Source of the DNA: Leifsonia shinshuensis
GTDB taxonomy: Bacteria; Actinomycetota; Actinomycetes; Actinomycetales; Microbacteriaceae
Direction: 5' to 3'
DNA: 64,000 nt
Assembly: GCF_013410375.1 (NCBI RefSeq)
Contig: NZ_JACCFL010000001.1
Span: 2,108,001-2,172,000 of the forward strand
Below are positions 1 to 8,995 of this stretch, one piece after another; positions within the stretch are counted from its first letter, which is position 1; every line of letters starts with the position of its first letter. The position numbers were made by a program, and so were the translations under genes. The notes under the pieces are model-generated. The model ran no database searches and was not told where the DNA came from. It saw only the letters and a list, made by a program, of their open reading frames with translations.

Positions 1-250
1 GCGTTCGGGCCGACGACTTCCGGACTGGCGACTCTCGGACCGATGACGTTCGGGCTGGTGACTTTCCGCCGGGCGTTCGGGGTGGTGACTTTCCGGTGCG
101 CGTGCGGGCTGGTGGCGTTCGGGCCACACGCATGGGAGCTGGCGACTTTCGGGCCGGTGACCCTCGGGCTGGCGGCGTTCGGGCTGGCGGCGTTCGGGCT
201 GCCGCCGTGGGGACTGCTGAGCCGCGGACCGCTGGTTGGGGGACCGGCGA
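1..250. repeat. GC-rich low-complexity spacer with 15-bp periodicity
   Basis: Short G+C-rich phrases of the type TTCGGGCTGGCGGCG recur at a 15-bp period; three copies stand head to tail near 177-221 and degenerate copies fill the rest. Reading frames are open here only because A+T-rich stop codons are scarce. The upstream end lies outside the window, so the total length is unknown. It resembles in style, though not in unit sequence, the larger spacer after the acyltransferase. Confidence 0.6.
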
Positions 251-335
251 GCCGGGGATTGAAGGGCTCGGGTCTGCGGGCGCACAGCGTGGAGACCTCG
301 CACCGCCGACGCTGTCTCCGCACCTGCCCCGGCCC

Positions 336-1376
336 TTGACGACGCCCGCCGACCGCCGCGCGGCGCGCGGCGCGGTCACGATCCGGCTCGTGGAACACCC
401 CACGCGCGGCACTCTCGACGACCTGCTCGCCAGGGGCGCCCTCACGGCGGGGGAGGCCGTGACCGTGCTCATCGCCACGGCACGCGGACTCTCGGCGCTC
501 CACGCCGAGGGCCTCGCCGGCATACCGCTCGCACCCCGCGACGTCGGCTTCCGCGACGACGGCTGCCCCGTCCTGACGGCGGTAGGCCGCCTGCGTGAAC
601 TCGGCCAGCAGACGATGGCCGACGACGTCGCCGCGTTCGCCGCGCTCGCCCGCACCATCTGCTCCGCCGTGGCAGCGGAGCCCGGTGCTGCAGTGCTCGA
701 GGCGGCCACGAACCGGAGCCATCGCAGCTGGGAGGACGTCGCCGCAGGACTGCTGCGCGCCGCCGATCCGACCGCGGTCCGCGCCCCGGACGCCGATTCG
801 ATCGCCGCGATGCCAGCCCGGCCCGCACTGCCTCGCACGCGCAGCCTGGCGACGCGATGGGGCCACCACCAGGCCGCGCGATCGGTGGGGATGGATACGA
901 CGGCGCGTTCGGTCGGCCGAGATCACCGCCTCCGCTCGGACGCACGGGCTGCGGACGGTCGCTTCGTCCCACGCAACTCCACCGCACCATCGCGCAGACG
1001 CGAGTCGACGGGGCGCTCCGCATCCCGGGACTCCCGCTCGGGATCGCCCGGTCGCCGCCCCGCCGCGCGCCCGATCGGTCGCGAGCGGACATCCCCGTCG
1101 GCCGGACGAGCTTCGCCACCGCGCGCGGTCGGCCGGGCTCCGGCCCAGCGCGCCGTGTCGCGTACCCCACCTGCGCGTGCGGCCGCGCGCGACTTCTTCA
1201 GCGCGCTGGAGCAGGTGCTGGACCTGCTCGGTGATCGCCCGGTCGGCCGCGCCGGGGCCGCTGCCCGCTCCTGGATCGCGGCCCGACCACTCGTGGTGGC
1301 GGTCGGGGCTGCGCCCGTGCTCGCCACCGTGCTGCTGCTGGTGGTTCTGCCGGGAGCACCGGCGCCTCCGGGTTAG
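336..1376 (+). CDS. Pseudokinase-like membrane-anchored protein
   Basis: The first ~130 residues resemble the C-lobe of a Ser/Thr protein kinase: GTLDDLLARG, a helix ending in ALHAEG, then a stretch at the catalytic-loop position. The motifs are degenerate: IPLAPRDV stands where HxDLxPxNI should be and AVG where DFG should be, and no N-lobe Lys is visible, so kinase activity is unlikely. Residues ~170-285 are Arg/Ser/Pro-rich with repeated R-A/S-V-G-R phrases and look disordered. A single hydrophobic segment near the C-terminus (VVAVGAAPVLATVLLLVVL) predicts a membrane anchor. The start is uncertain: TTG 336 is used here, but GTG 390 or ATG 96 (inside the repeats) are in the same frame. The acyltransferase follows after 72 nt. 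The function is not known to me. Confidence 0.55.
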   Translation: MTTPADRRAARGAVTIRLVEHPTRGTLDDLLARGALTAGEAVTVLIATARGLSALHAEGLAGIPLAPRDVGFRDDGCPVLTAVGRLRELGQQTMADDVAAFAALARTICSAVAAEPGAAVLEAATNRSHRSWEDVAAGLLRAADPTAVRAPDADSIAAMPARPALPRTRSLATRWGHHQAARSVGMDTTARSVGRDHRLRSDARAADGRFVPRNSTAPSRRRESTGRSASRDSRSGSPGRRPAARPIGRERTSPSAGRASPPRAVGRAPAQRAVSRTPPARAAARDFFSALEQVLDLLGDRPVGRAGAAARSWIAARPLVVAVGAAPVLATVLLLVVLPGAPAPPG

Positions 1377-1448
1377 ACTGACGCCGGCCGATCGGGGCTC
1401 GCGGACGCGAGCCCCCGGCCGCATCGAGGAGAAGGGTCCGAGCAGACG

Positions 1449-2480
1449 GTGACGAACACGACGGTGGCGAACGCGATCGCCAGGCCGAGGTCCGCCGCGA
1501 TCGACGCCGTCCGCGTCCTCGGCGTGGTCGCGATCGTCTACGGCCACGTGTTCGGGCTGAACTTCCTGCGCAGCAGCCTCTTCATCTGGCACGTCCCCGT
1601 GTTCTTCGTCCTCACCGGCTACCTGTGGACGGCGAACCGCTCGATCCTCACCGAGGTGCGCAAGCGCACGCTGACGCTGCTGGTTCCGTACGCCGCCTGG
1701 CTGCTGATCATCCTCTCGCCATTGGTCAACGACCTGATCCTGCACGGCAGGAACACGGTCCCGCTGGAGATCGCGCTGCGCGGCGGCGCGCTGCTCACCG
1801 GCCAGTTCGCCGCGTTCTGGTTCGTGACCGCCCTGTTCTTCGCCGCCATCTACCTGCGGCTGCTGGAGCGCCTCCCCGAGATCGTGCAGTGGGCGGTCCC
1901 GTTGGTGGCGCTCGTCGCTCTGTGGGTCTTCCACGTCCCGTTCCAGCAGGTCCCGCTCTCGGCGGGTGTCGCGGTGCCGTGCCTCATCTTTGTCCTAGCG
2001 GGCCGTCAGCTGAAGCGGGTGCGCTCTCGGGTGCCGCGTCCTGGCCTGGTCGGACTCGGCCTGCTGGTCGTCGGCTTCGCCCTGGTCGCCACGAACGTCG
2101 TCCCCCCGGTCGACCTGAAGCAGTCCGACTTCGGCCTGCCGATCGTGACGGTGCTGGTGTCGATCGGGATCTGCTTCGGGCTGATCCTCGTCGCGGAGGA
2201 GGCGGTCCCGCTGCTCGGCCGTGTCACGGGCGCCATCATCACGCGACTTGCGCTGACTTCGTTCATGGTGATCCTCACCCACGCGGTGGTCATCCAGGCC
2301 CTCCGCCCGAACGCACCCCTCGGCTCGCCCAAGATGTTCCTCGCGGCCCTCATCATCCCGTGGGTCCTGGCGCTGCTCGTAAACCTCACCCCCCTCTCGC
2401 GCATCCTGATCGGCGTCCCGATGTCGCGCCTCCGCCTGCGCTCCCGCGCGTCGAAGGTCTCAGCCGACGCGATGCGCTGA
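1449..2480 (+). CDS. Acyltransferase family 3 membrane protein
   Basis: 343 residues, about ten membrane helices. The N-terminal pattern (IDAVRVLGVVAIVYGHV, then WHVPVFFVLTGYLW) is the hallmark of the acyltransferase-3 / OafA-fucose acetylase family, with the conserved His of the first helix in YGH. Such proteins move acetyl or other acyl groups onto extracytoplasmic glycans or lipids; the substrate cannot be told from sequence. The GTG start at 1449 is preceded by GAGGAGAAGGG at a suitable distance. It follows the pseudokinase-like gene in the same direction and is followed by a long repeat spacer. Confidence 0.85.
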   Translation: MTNTTVANAIARPRSAAIDAVRVLGVVAIVYGHVFGLNFLRSSLFIWHVPVFFVLTGYLWTANRSILTEVRKRTLTLLVPYAAWLLIILSPLVNDLILHGRNTVPLEIALRGGALLTGQFAAFWFVTALFFAAIYLRLLERLPEIVQWAVPLVALVALWVFHVPFQQVPLSAGVAVPCLIFVLAGRQLKRVRSRVPRPGLVGLGLLVVGFALVATNVVPPVDLKQSDFGLPIVTVLVSIGICFGLILVAEEAVPLLGRVTGAIITRLALTSFMVILTHAVVIQALRPNAPLGSPKMFLAALIIPWVLALLVNLTPLSRILIGVPMSRLRLRSRASKVSADAMR

Positions 2481-2515
2481 CCGGGCGCTCGGAACCGTCA
2501 GCCCGGGTCGGCGCT

Positions 2516-2530
2516 GGGCGCTCGGCGCCC
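2516..2530 (+). terminator. Possible short terminator hairpin after acyltransferase
   Basis: GGGCGC and GCGCCC flank a TCG loop 36 nt after the acyltransferase stop. The stem is only 6 bp and no T-run follows, so this is a weak candidate. Confidence 0.3.
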
Positions 2531-2587
2531 GGGCCGCGTGCGCCCGTGCCTCGGACGCTCGCACCCGGGACTCGCCCGCTTCTGGCC

Positions 2588-3300
2588 CGCTGACCCGAGG
2601 TGTCGGACCTCGGGCGTTCCGACGGTGGATGCGGTGCCTCGCGGCCCGCTGAGCCGAGGTGGTCGGACCTCGGGAGTTCCGACTGTGGATGCGGCGCCTT
2701 GCGGCCCGCTGACCCGAGGTGTTCGGACCTCTGGCGTTCCGAGTGTGGATGTTCCTGCTTCGGGGTTGTTGAGTCGAGGTGGTCGGACCTCGGGAGTTCC
2801 GACTGTGGACGTTGCTACTGCGGGGGCTGCTGAGCCGAGGTGGTCGGACCTCGGGAGTTCCGACTGTGGACGTTCCTGCTCGGGGGCTGTTGAGTCGAGG
2901 TGGTCGGACCTCGGGAGTTCCGACTGTGGACGTTCCTGCTCGGGGCTGCTGAGCCGAGGTGGTCGGACCTCGGGAGTTCCGACTGTGGACGTTCCTGCTC
3001 GGGGCTGCTGAGCCGAGGTGGTCGGACCTCGGGAGTTCCGACTGTGGACGTTCCTGCTCGGGGCTGCTGAGCCGAGGTGGTCGGACCTCGGGAGTTCCGA
3101 CTGTGGACGTTCCTGCTCGGGGCTGCTGAGCCGAGGTGGTCGGACCTCGGGAGTTCCGACTGTGGACGTTCCTGCTCGGGGCTGCTGAGCCGAGGTGGTC
3201 GGACCTCGGGAGTTCCGACTGTGGACGTTCCTGCTCGGGGCTGCTGAGCCGAGGTGGTCGGACCTCGGGAGTTCCGACCGTGGACGTTCGTACTTCGGGT
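2588..3300. repeat. Tandem repeat array, 59-bp unit, 12 copies
   Basis: Twelve units start their CGAGG anchor at 2596, 2655, 2715, 2775, 2836, 2896, 2955, 3014, 3073, 3132, 3191 and 3250. The spacing is 59-61 bp at first and then exactly 59 bp. Units from 2955 to 3249 are identical to each other, which suggests recent expansion; the outer copies are diverged. Each unit contains a 7-bp inverted repeat, CCGAGGT and ACCTCGG, around a 6-nt loop, so the transcript could form a row of hairpins. Because 59 is not a multiple of 3, the frame rotates in each copy and the array cannot encode a regular protein repeat. There are no unique spacers, so it is not CRISPR. Confidence 0.95.
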
Positions 3301-3360
3301 GCGCCTACCCGGGGCGGTCTGACTCTGGGCGCTTGGTCCGCAGATGTTGGCGCTCTGGTT

Positions 3361-3435
3361 GCTAGGACCGCGGGCGCTAGGACCGCGGGCGCTAGGACCG
3401 CGGGCGCTAGGACCGCGGGCGCTAGGACTGCGGGC
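3361..3435. repeat. 15-bp tandem repeat, five copies
   Basis: Five head-to-tail copies of GCTAGGACCGCGGGC; the fifth has one C-to-T change. It lies about 60 bp after the last 59-bp unit. Confidence 0.95.
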
Positions 3436-4289
3436 TCTGCGGCTCCGGGCGCGCTGACCGAGATGCGCAGACCTCAGGCCCTCCGGCCGCGCACGCTCCG
3501 GCTCCGGATCCTCTGAACCGAGGTGAATCGACCTCAGGCGCGTCAACCGCGGATGTTCGTACTCCGGACCCTAGGACCTCCGGTGCTCCGACTGTGGACG
3601 CTGTGGCTTCAGGCGCGCAGACCCGAGCTGGTCGGACGCCGGGCGCCCCGACCGCGGATGCTGGCGCTGTCGTGGCGAGGACCACGGGCCCTTAGGCCGT
3701 GCGCGCTGCGGCTCCGCGCGCGCTGACCGAGATGGGGGGGAGGGCAGGCGCTCTGGGCGCAGGCGCTCCGACACGGGATCTTCCGACTCGGGGTGGCTGG
3801 GCCTCGGGCGCGTCAACCGCGGATGTTCGCACTCTGGACTCCTGGACCTCCGGCGCTGCCACTGTGGTCGCTCCGGCCTCGCGCAGTCCCGAGCTGTTCC
3901 GACGCCGGTCGCTCCGGCCGCGGGCGCTCCGACCACGAATCCTCTACCTTGAGGTCATTCGACCACGGGCGCTTCGACCGTGGATGTGAAGCAACCTGGG
4001 ACGTTCCGACCTCGAGCCCGTCGACCCCGAGCACTCCGACCGGGGCACAACGGCATGGGGTGCGTCAGCGTCGGTTGTTCCGACCCCGGCGGAACAACCG
4101 TGGACACTCCGACCCCGAGGACTTCGGCCATGGGCACCAGGCCATTGGGCACATCAGCGTCGGATGCTCCGACCTCGGGTGGTCCGAACTCCAGTGCGCC
4201 GACTTCGGGTGCTCCGCCCGAGAGCGTCTCGACCCCAGGCGCCTCGACCCGAGGCGTTCCGACCACGGTCGCTCCGGCCCGGAAACGCG
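3436..4289. other. Degenerate GC-rich spacer, no gene seen
   Basis: The stretch is built from decayed versions of phrases such as GACCTCGGGCG and CTCCGACCGCGGATG. One direct repeat of about 22 bp (GCGTCAACCGCGGATGTTCG core) occurs near 3538 and again near 3808. Several frames stay open on both strands but show no recognisable protein, codon bias or ribosome-binding site. I regard it as non-coding, derived from the neighbouring array. Confidence 0.6.
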
Positions 4290-4325
4290 GAACGGCCCGG
4301 CTCTCCGAGGGGAGCCGGGCCGTTC
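4290..4325 (-). terminator. Rho-independent-type hairpin after sucB
   Basis: A perfect 14-bp stem (GAACGGCCCGGCTC and its complement) with an 8-nt loop, 13 nt beyond the sucB stop. It marks the boundary between the lpd-sucB transcript and the repeat spacer. Confidence 0.85.
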
Positions 4326-4338
4326 GCGTGGGGTCGGT

Positions 4339-5853
4339 TCAGATGCCGAGGCTGCCCTCGAATGCGCCGCCCTCGAGGCGGTTCTTGACCGCGACGAGGA
4401 AGCGGGCCGCGTCGGCGCCGTCGACGATCCGGTGGTCGTACGACAGGGCGAGGTAGACCGTGGAGCGGATCGCGATGGAGTCCGAGCCGTCGGCCGTGAT
4501 GACGACCGGCTTCTTGGTGACGATGCCCGTGCCCAGGATCGCGACCTGCGGGAGGAAGACGACCGGGGTGTCGAACAGCGCGCCGCGCGAACCGGTGTTG
4601 GTCAGCGTGAACGTTCCGCCGGCGAGCTCGTCCGGCTTCAGGCGGTTGTCGCGGGTGCGCTCGGCGAGGTCCGCGATCTCACGGGCCAGGCCGGCGATGT
4701 CGAGGTCCGACGCGTTGCGGATCACCGGGGTGAGCAGGCCGCGCTCGGTGTCGACCGCGATCGAGATGTTCTCGTGGTCCGGGTAGACGATGCTGTCGCC
4801 GTCCACCGTCGCGTTGATGACCGGGTAGGCCTTCAGCGCCTCGGCGGCCGCCAGGGCGAAGAACGGCAGGAAGGAGAGCTTGGTGCCGGTCTTGGCGAGG
4901 AAGTCGCCCTTCACCCGGTCGCGCAGCGCGGCGACCTTCGTGACGTCGACCTCGACCACCGTGGTGAGCTGCGCGGTCGACTGCATCGAGACGACGGCGC
5001 GCTCGGCGACGACCTTGCGCAGACGGGACATCTGCTGCGTGGTGCCGCGCAGCGGGGAGACCTCGACCACGGGAGCGGCGGCGGCAGGAGCGGCTTCCGC
5101 AGCGGCCGGAGCGGCGGCGGAGAGGATGTCCTCCTTGCGGATGCGTCCGCCGACGCCGGTGCCGGTCACGGTCGCGAGGTCGACGCCGTGCTCGTTGGCG
5201 AGCTTGCGGACGATCGGGGTCACGTACCCGGAGGTGCCGGCGTGCGCACCCGACGTGGCGGGAGCCTCAGCGGCCGGTGCCGGAGCGGCAGCGGGAGCCG
5301 GAGCAGCGGCCGGAGCCGGCGCAGCAGCGGGTGCCGGAGCAGCAGCCGGAGCCGGCGCAGGAGCCGGAGCCTCCTGAGCGGGCGCGGCCGGGGCCGCAGC
5401 GGGCGCGGGAGCAGCGGCCGGAGCCTCCTGAACCGGAGCCTCCTGAACCGGAGCGGCCGGAGCAGCCGCCGGGGCCTCCTGCACGGGCGTAGCCGGAGCA
5501 GCCTCAGCCGGAGCCGGAGCCGCAGCCGGAGCCGGAGCCGGAGCCTCAGCCGGAGCGGCCTCCGCCGCCGGAGCAGCGGCCTCCGGCGCGGCGGCCGGAG
5601 CCTCGCCCGCACCGGAGCCGTCGCCGATCGTCACGAGCGCAGTGCCCACCTCGACCGTCTCGTCCTCCTGCACCAGGATCGCCTCGATGACGCCCGCGAC
5701 GGGCGAGGGGATCTCGGTGTCGACCTTGTCGGTCGAGACTTCGAGCAAGGGCTCGTCGACCTCGACACGGTCGCCAACGTTCTTCAGCCAGCGGGTGACC
5801 GTGCCTTCCGTGACACTCTCGCCGAGTGCCGGGAGGCTGACGGATTCGCTCAT
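4339..5853 (-). CDS. sucB: Dihydrolipoamide acyltransferase (E2) of 2-oxo acid dehydrogenase
   Basis: 504 residues. E2 transfers acyl groups from the E1-bound intermediate to CoA through a swinging lipoyl arm. Residues 1-77 form one lipoyl domain with the lipoylation Lys in STDKVDTE. Residues ~80-205 are an extreme Ala/Pro/Glu linker. A peripheral-subunit-binding domain follows ([16 protein letters not shown] to GRIRKEDIL). The C-terminal catalytic domain ends with [16 protein letters not shown], carrying the catalytic His and Asp. The start is supported by AAGGAG upstream. In actinobacteria this E2 usually serves pyruvate dehydrogenase, sometimes shared with the 2-oxoglutarate complex, so the symbol sucB is conventional rather than proof of substrate. 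It lies 65 nt downstream of lpd. Confidence 0.92.
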   Translation of the reverse strand: MSESVSLPALGESVTEGTVTRWLKNVGDRVEVDEPLLEVSTDKVDTEIPSPVAGVIEAILVQEDETVEVGTALVTIGDGSGAGEAPAAAPEAAAPAAEAAPAEAPAPAPAAAPAPAEAAPATPVQEAPAAAPAAPVQEAPVQEAPAAAPAPAAAPAAPAQEAPAPAPAPAAAPAPAAAPAPAAAPAPAAAPAPAAEAPATSGAHAGTSGYVTPIVRKLANEHGVDLATVTGTGVGGRIRKEDILSAAAPAAAEAAPAAAAPVVEVSPLRGTTQQMSRLRKVVAERAVVSMQSTAQLTTVVEVDVTKVAALRDRVKGDFLAKTGTKLSFLPFFALAAAEALKAYPVINATVDGDSIVYPDHENISIAVDTERGLLTPVIRNASDLDIAGLAREIADLAERTRDNRLKPDELAGGTFTLTNTGSRGALFDTPVVFLPQVAILGTGIVTKKPVVITADGSDSIAIRSTVYLALSYDHRIVDGADAARFLVAVKNRLEGGAFEGSLGI

Positions 5854-5918
5854 GAGCTTCTCTCCTTCAAAACCTGATCGTTGTGTAGCTTATTGCAGCC
5901 GCTCGCGCGGCGGCGGCG

Positions 5919-7292
5919 TTAGAGGGTGTGCAGCGGCTTGCCTGCGAGGTACAGGAAGGCCTCGCCCAGCGACTCGTTCTGCGTCGGGTGCGCGTGGATG
6001 AACGGGGCGATGTCCTCCGGGTACGCCTCCCAGTTCACGGCCAGCTGCGCCTCGCCGATCAGCTCGCCCACGCGGGCGCCGATCATGTGGACGCCGACGA
6101 CGGGGCCGTCGTTGACGCGGACGACCTTGACGGTGCCGCTCGTGCCGATGATCTCGCTCTTGCCGTTGCCGGCCAGGCTGTAGTCGTAGCTCGTGATCGC
6201 GTCCGCGCCGTACTGCTCGGCCGCCTTGGCCTCGGTGAGGCCGATGGAGGCGACCTCGGGGTCGCAGTAGGTGACCTTGGGGATGTTGACGTCGGGGACG
6301 ACGATGGGGTTGAGGCCCGCGATCTCCTCCGCGACGAAGATGCCCTGCTGGAAGCCGCGGTGCGCGAGCTGCAGGCCGGGGACGATGTCGCCGACGGCGT
6401 AGACGCCGGGGATGTTGGTGTGGAGGCGCTCGTCGGTGATGACGAAGCCGCGGTCGAGCGTGATGCCGACCTCGTCGTAGCCCATGCCCGCGGTGAGCGG
6501 GCCGCGGCCGACGGCGACGAGGAGGAGCTCGGCCTCGACGGTGCTGCCGTCCTCCAGCGAGACGACGACGCCGTTCTCGTTCTGGGTGACGCCGGAGAAC
6601 CGGACGCCGAGGCGGTAGTCGATGCCGCGGCGGCGGAAGGCGCGCTCCAGGCCCTTGCTGAGGGTCTCGTCCTCGTTGGGGACGAGGTGGGGGAGGGCCT
6701 CGATGATGGTGACATCGGCGCCGAAGGACTTCCAGACGCTGGCGAACTCGACGCCGATGACGCCGCCGCCGAGGACCGCGACCTTCTTGGGGACGAAGTC
6801 GAGTTCGAGGGCCTGCTCGCTGGTGATCACGCGGCCGCCGATCTCGAGGCCGGGGAGGCTGCGCGAGTAGGAGCCGGTGGCGAGGATGACGTTCTTGCCG
6901 GTGATGGTGTCGTCGCCGACCTGGACGGTCGTCGGGGAGGTCAGCTTGCCCTCGCCCTCGATGACGGTGATGCCGCGGGCCTTCACGAGGCCCTGCAGTC
7001 CCTTGTACTTCTTGGCGACGATGCTCTGGCGGTACTCGGTGACACCGTTGATGTCGACGCCCTGGAGCTCGGTGACGATGCCGTACTTGGCCGACTCCCG
7101 CGAGTAGTCCGCGACCTCGGCCGCGTGCAGCAGCGCCTTGGTCGGGATGCAGCCGCGGTGCAGGCAGGTGCCGCCGACCTTGTCCTTCTCGATCATGCCG
7201 ACGGTGAAACCGAGCTCGGCCGCACGCAGCGCCGCTGCGTAGCCTCCGCTCCCACCGCCGAGCACCACAATGTCAAAGTTCTGCTCAGACAC
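5919..7292 (-). CDS. lpdA: Dihydrolipoyl dehydrogenase (E3)
   Basis: 457 residues. This FAD flavoenzyme re-oxidises the dihydrolipoyl groups of E2 using NAD+. The N-terminal FAD motif is VVLGGGSGGYAAALRAAELG; the redox-active disulphide is in GGTCLHRGCIPTKAL; an NAD-binding GGGVIGVEFASVW lies near residue 180; and the C-terminal dimer-interface active-site HAHPTQNES contains the catalytic His and Glu. The length is typical of the family. The GTG start is preceded by GAGGAG. lpdA precedes sucB, so E3 and E2 are probably co-transcribed. Confidence 0.95.
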   Translation of the reverse strand: MSEQNFDIVVLGGGSGGYAAALRAAELGFTVGMIEKDKVGGTCLHRGCIPTKALLHAAEVADYSRESAKYGIVTELQGVDINGVTEYRQSIVAKKYKGLQGLVKARGITVIEGEGKLTSPTTVQVGDDTITGKNVILATGSYSRSLPGLEIGGRVITSEQALELDFVPKKVAVLGGGVIGVEFASVWKSFGADVTIIEALPHLVPNEDETLSKGLERAFRRRGIDYRLGVRFSGVTQNENGVVVSLEDGSTVEAELLLVAVGRGPLTAGMGYDEVGITLDRGFVITDERLHTNIPGVYAVGDIVPGLQLAHRGFQQGIFVAEEIAGLNPIVVPDVNIPKVTYCDPEVASIGLTEAKAAEQYGADAITSYDYSLAGNGKSEIIGTSGTVKVVRVNDGPVVGVHMIGARVGELIGEAQLAVNWEAYPEDIAPFIHAHPTQNESLGEAFLYLAGKPLHTL

Positions 7293-7364
7293 CCAGCTAC
7301 TCCTCGCGCATCAGGATTCGTGACACGATCCTGCCCCGGGGGATGACGTGGGGCAGGCGTTGCA

Positions 7365-7385
7365 TGGGCAGGATTTTCCTGCCCA
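7365..7385 (-). terminator. Perfect hairpin between pepA and lpdA
   Basis: TGGGCAGGA and TCCTGCCCA (9 bp) flank a TTT loop, 11 nt past the pepA stop. A second inverted repeat, CTGCCCC and GGGGCAG, lies just beyond at 7331-7356. Neither has a clear T-tract, but the position after pepA supports termination. Confidence 0.65.
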
Positions 7386-7395
7386 TACGACCCTA

Positions 7396-8877
7396 CTACC
7401 TCTGGGAAAAGTCCTCGGCCAAACGGATGAGCGCACGTACGCTGACGGCGGACGGGCCTTTGCCGGTGAAGCCATACGGCGCGGACGGGCCCTTGGCCGG
7501 GCCCGCGATGTCCAGGTGCGCCCAGGGGATCCGCGGCGCGTCGTCCTCGTCGCCGGTGCGCCCGATGAACTCCTGGAGGAAGACGCCCGCCAGCAGCATC
7601 CCGCCCGCGGTGACGCCGGGGTTGGCGTTGGCGATGTCGGCGACGTCGGAGTTGATGGTCGCGCGCAGCTCGCTCGCGAGCGGCATCGGCCAGAGCAGCT
7701 CGCCGGAGGCCTTCGCAGCGGCGAGGACGTCGCCGACCAGGTCGTCGGAGCCCATCACCGCGGCGTACCGGGTGCCGAGGGCGACCATCGCGGCGCCGGT
7801 CAGGGTGGCGACGTCGACGATCGCGTCCGGGTGCTCCTCGCCGGCGACGACCAGGCCGTCGGCGAGCACGAGCCGGCCCTCCGCGTCGGTGTTGAGCACC
7901 TCGACGGTGCGGCCGCCGCGCATGCGCAGCACGTCATTCGGGCGGATGGCGGAGCCGGAGGGCATGTTCTCGGCGAGGCACAGCCACGCGGTGACGCGGA
8001 CGGGCAGCGCGAGCCGGGCGGCGGCCAGGGCGACGGCGAGCACCGTGGCCGCGCCGGTCATGTCGTACTTCATCCCCACCATGCCGGAGGCGGGCTTGAG
8101 CGACAGGCCGCCGGAGTCGAAGGTGATGCCCTTGCCGACGAGCGCGAGGTGCTTCGCCGCGTCCGCCGGCGCGTAGTCGACCTTCACCAGGCGCGGCGGG
8201 CGCACCGAGCCCTGGCCGACGCCGAGGATGCCCCCGAAGCCCTCCGCGGCGAGGCGGTGCTCGTCCCAGACCTCGACGGTGACGGGGAGGCCCTCCACGG
8301 CCTCCTCGACCCGGGAGACGAACGACGCCGGGTAGAGGTCGATCGGGGGAGTGTTGACGAGGTCCTTGACCAGGGCCGCCGCGCCGGACACCGCGAGCGC
8401 GCGGGCGACGAGCGCGTCGCCGGAGGCCGACTCGCCCACGACCTCGATGGTCCCGACCGGCGCCTTGACGCCGGCCCGGCTCGCGGACCGGTACTCCGTG
8501 AAAGCGTACGCGCCGAGCGCCGCTCCCTCGAGCACCGCGCCGAGCTGCGCGTCGTCCGCGGCGGGGAGGTCGATGGCGACGTGGCCGACGCCGGCGAGCT
8601 GGCGGATCGCGGTGCCCGCCGCGTAGCGCAGCGCGTCCTCGTCCACCGGCTCCGGCAGGCCGACGACGGCGAGGCCGGGACCGCCTGCGGCGCCGGGGAG
8701 GCGCACGAGCTCGTCCTTGCCCCCGGAGAAGCCGACCGCTGCCAGCTCGTCGCCCAGCCCCGCGCGCGCCGAGGCGGAGAGCACGGAGACGCCGTCGGCG
8801 CCGGAGCGCGCGGCGAGCACGAGGACGTCGGCAGAAGAGGAGGGAGCGGGCGAGAGGCTGAGGGCGGGAGGCGTCAT
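7396..8877 (-). CDS. pepA: Leucyl aminopeptidase, M17 family
   Basis: 493 residues, the usual length for M17. These hexameric, two-metal aminopeptidases remove N-terminal residues from peptides in the cytoplasm. The metal-binding and catalytic motifs are all present in the C-terminal half: VGKGITFDSGGLSLK (Lys and Asp ligands), GAATVLAVALAA, and the family signature NTDAEGRLVLADGL. The N-terminal ~170 residues are the less conserved macro-like domain. ATG 8877 is chosen because a TAGGGT box lies exactly 6 nt upstream, giving a leaderless transcript. Confidence 0.93.
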   Translation of the reverse strand: MTPPALSLSPAPSSSADVLVLAARSGADGVSVLSASARAGLGDELAAVGFSGGKDELVRLPGAAGGPGLAVVGLPEPVDEDALRYAAGTAIRQLAGVGHVAIDLPAADDAQLGAVLEGAALGAYAFTEYRSASRAGVKAPVGTIEVVGESASGDALVARALAVSGAAALVKDLVNTPPIDLYPASFVSRVEEAVEGLPVTVEVWDEHRLAAEGFGGILGVGQGSVRPPRLVKVDYAPADAAKHLALVGKGITFDSGGLSLKPASGMVGMKYDMTGAATVLAVALAAARLALPVRVTAWLCLAENMPSGSAIRPNDVLRMRGGRTVEVLNTDAEGRLVLADGLVVAGEEHPDAIVDVATLTGAAMVALGTRYAAVMGSDDLVGDVLAAAKASGELLWPMPLASELRATINSDVADIANANPGVTAGGMLLAGVFLQEFIGRTGDEDDAPRIPWAHLDIAGPAKGPSAPYGFTGKGPSAVSVRALIRLAEDFSQR

Positions 8878-8883
8878 GTCTCG

Positions 8884-8889
8884 ACCCTA
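8884..8889 (-). promoter_or_regulatory. Leaderless -10 box of pepA
   Basis: TAGGGT on the minus strand, 6 nt before the pepA ATG. No ribosome-binding site is present. Confidence 0.6.
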
Positions 8890-8983
8890 ACCGCTGGAGG
8901 CCGTGCGGCAGCGGAGGCCGCCTGTTCGCTGTGGGCGTGCTGCGAGCGGGCCTGTGCGCCGCGACCGGGTCGGGTGGGCGGCC

Positions 8984-8989
8984 TAGAGT
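8984..8989 (+). promoter_or_regulatory. Leaderless -10 box of the PAC2 gene
   Basis: TAGAGT 6 nt before ATG 8996, with no ribosome-binding site. Confidence 0.6.
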
Positions 8990-8995
8990 TGAACT

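Noticed and set aside
2588..3300. CRISPR array
   Set aside because: Repeats are contiguous, with no unique spacers and no cas genes.
2538..3546. Open frames in the repeat array (2538-3011 plus, 2815-3546 minus)
   Set aside because: The 59-bp unit shifts frame at each copy, so the protein repeat would change reading frame, and there is no ribosome-binding site or codon bias.
3793..5877. 694-codon open frame on the plus strand across sucB
   Set aside because: It is the antisense shadow of the E2 gene; the Ala/Pro linker gives Arg/Ser/Gly-rich translation with no family resemblance. The same applies to large antisense frames over ctpE (26757-29732) and acnA/dxs (29993-33124, 32856-34670).
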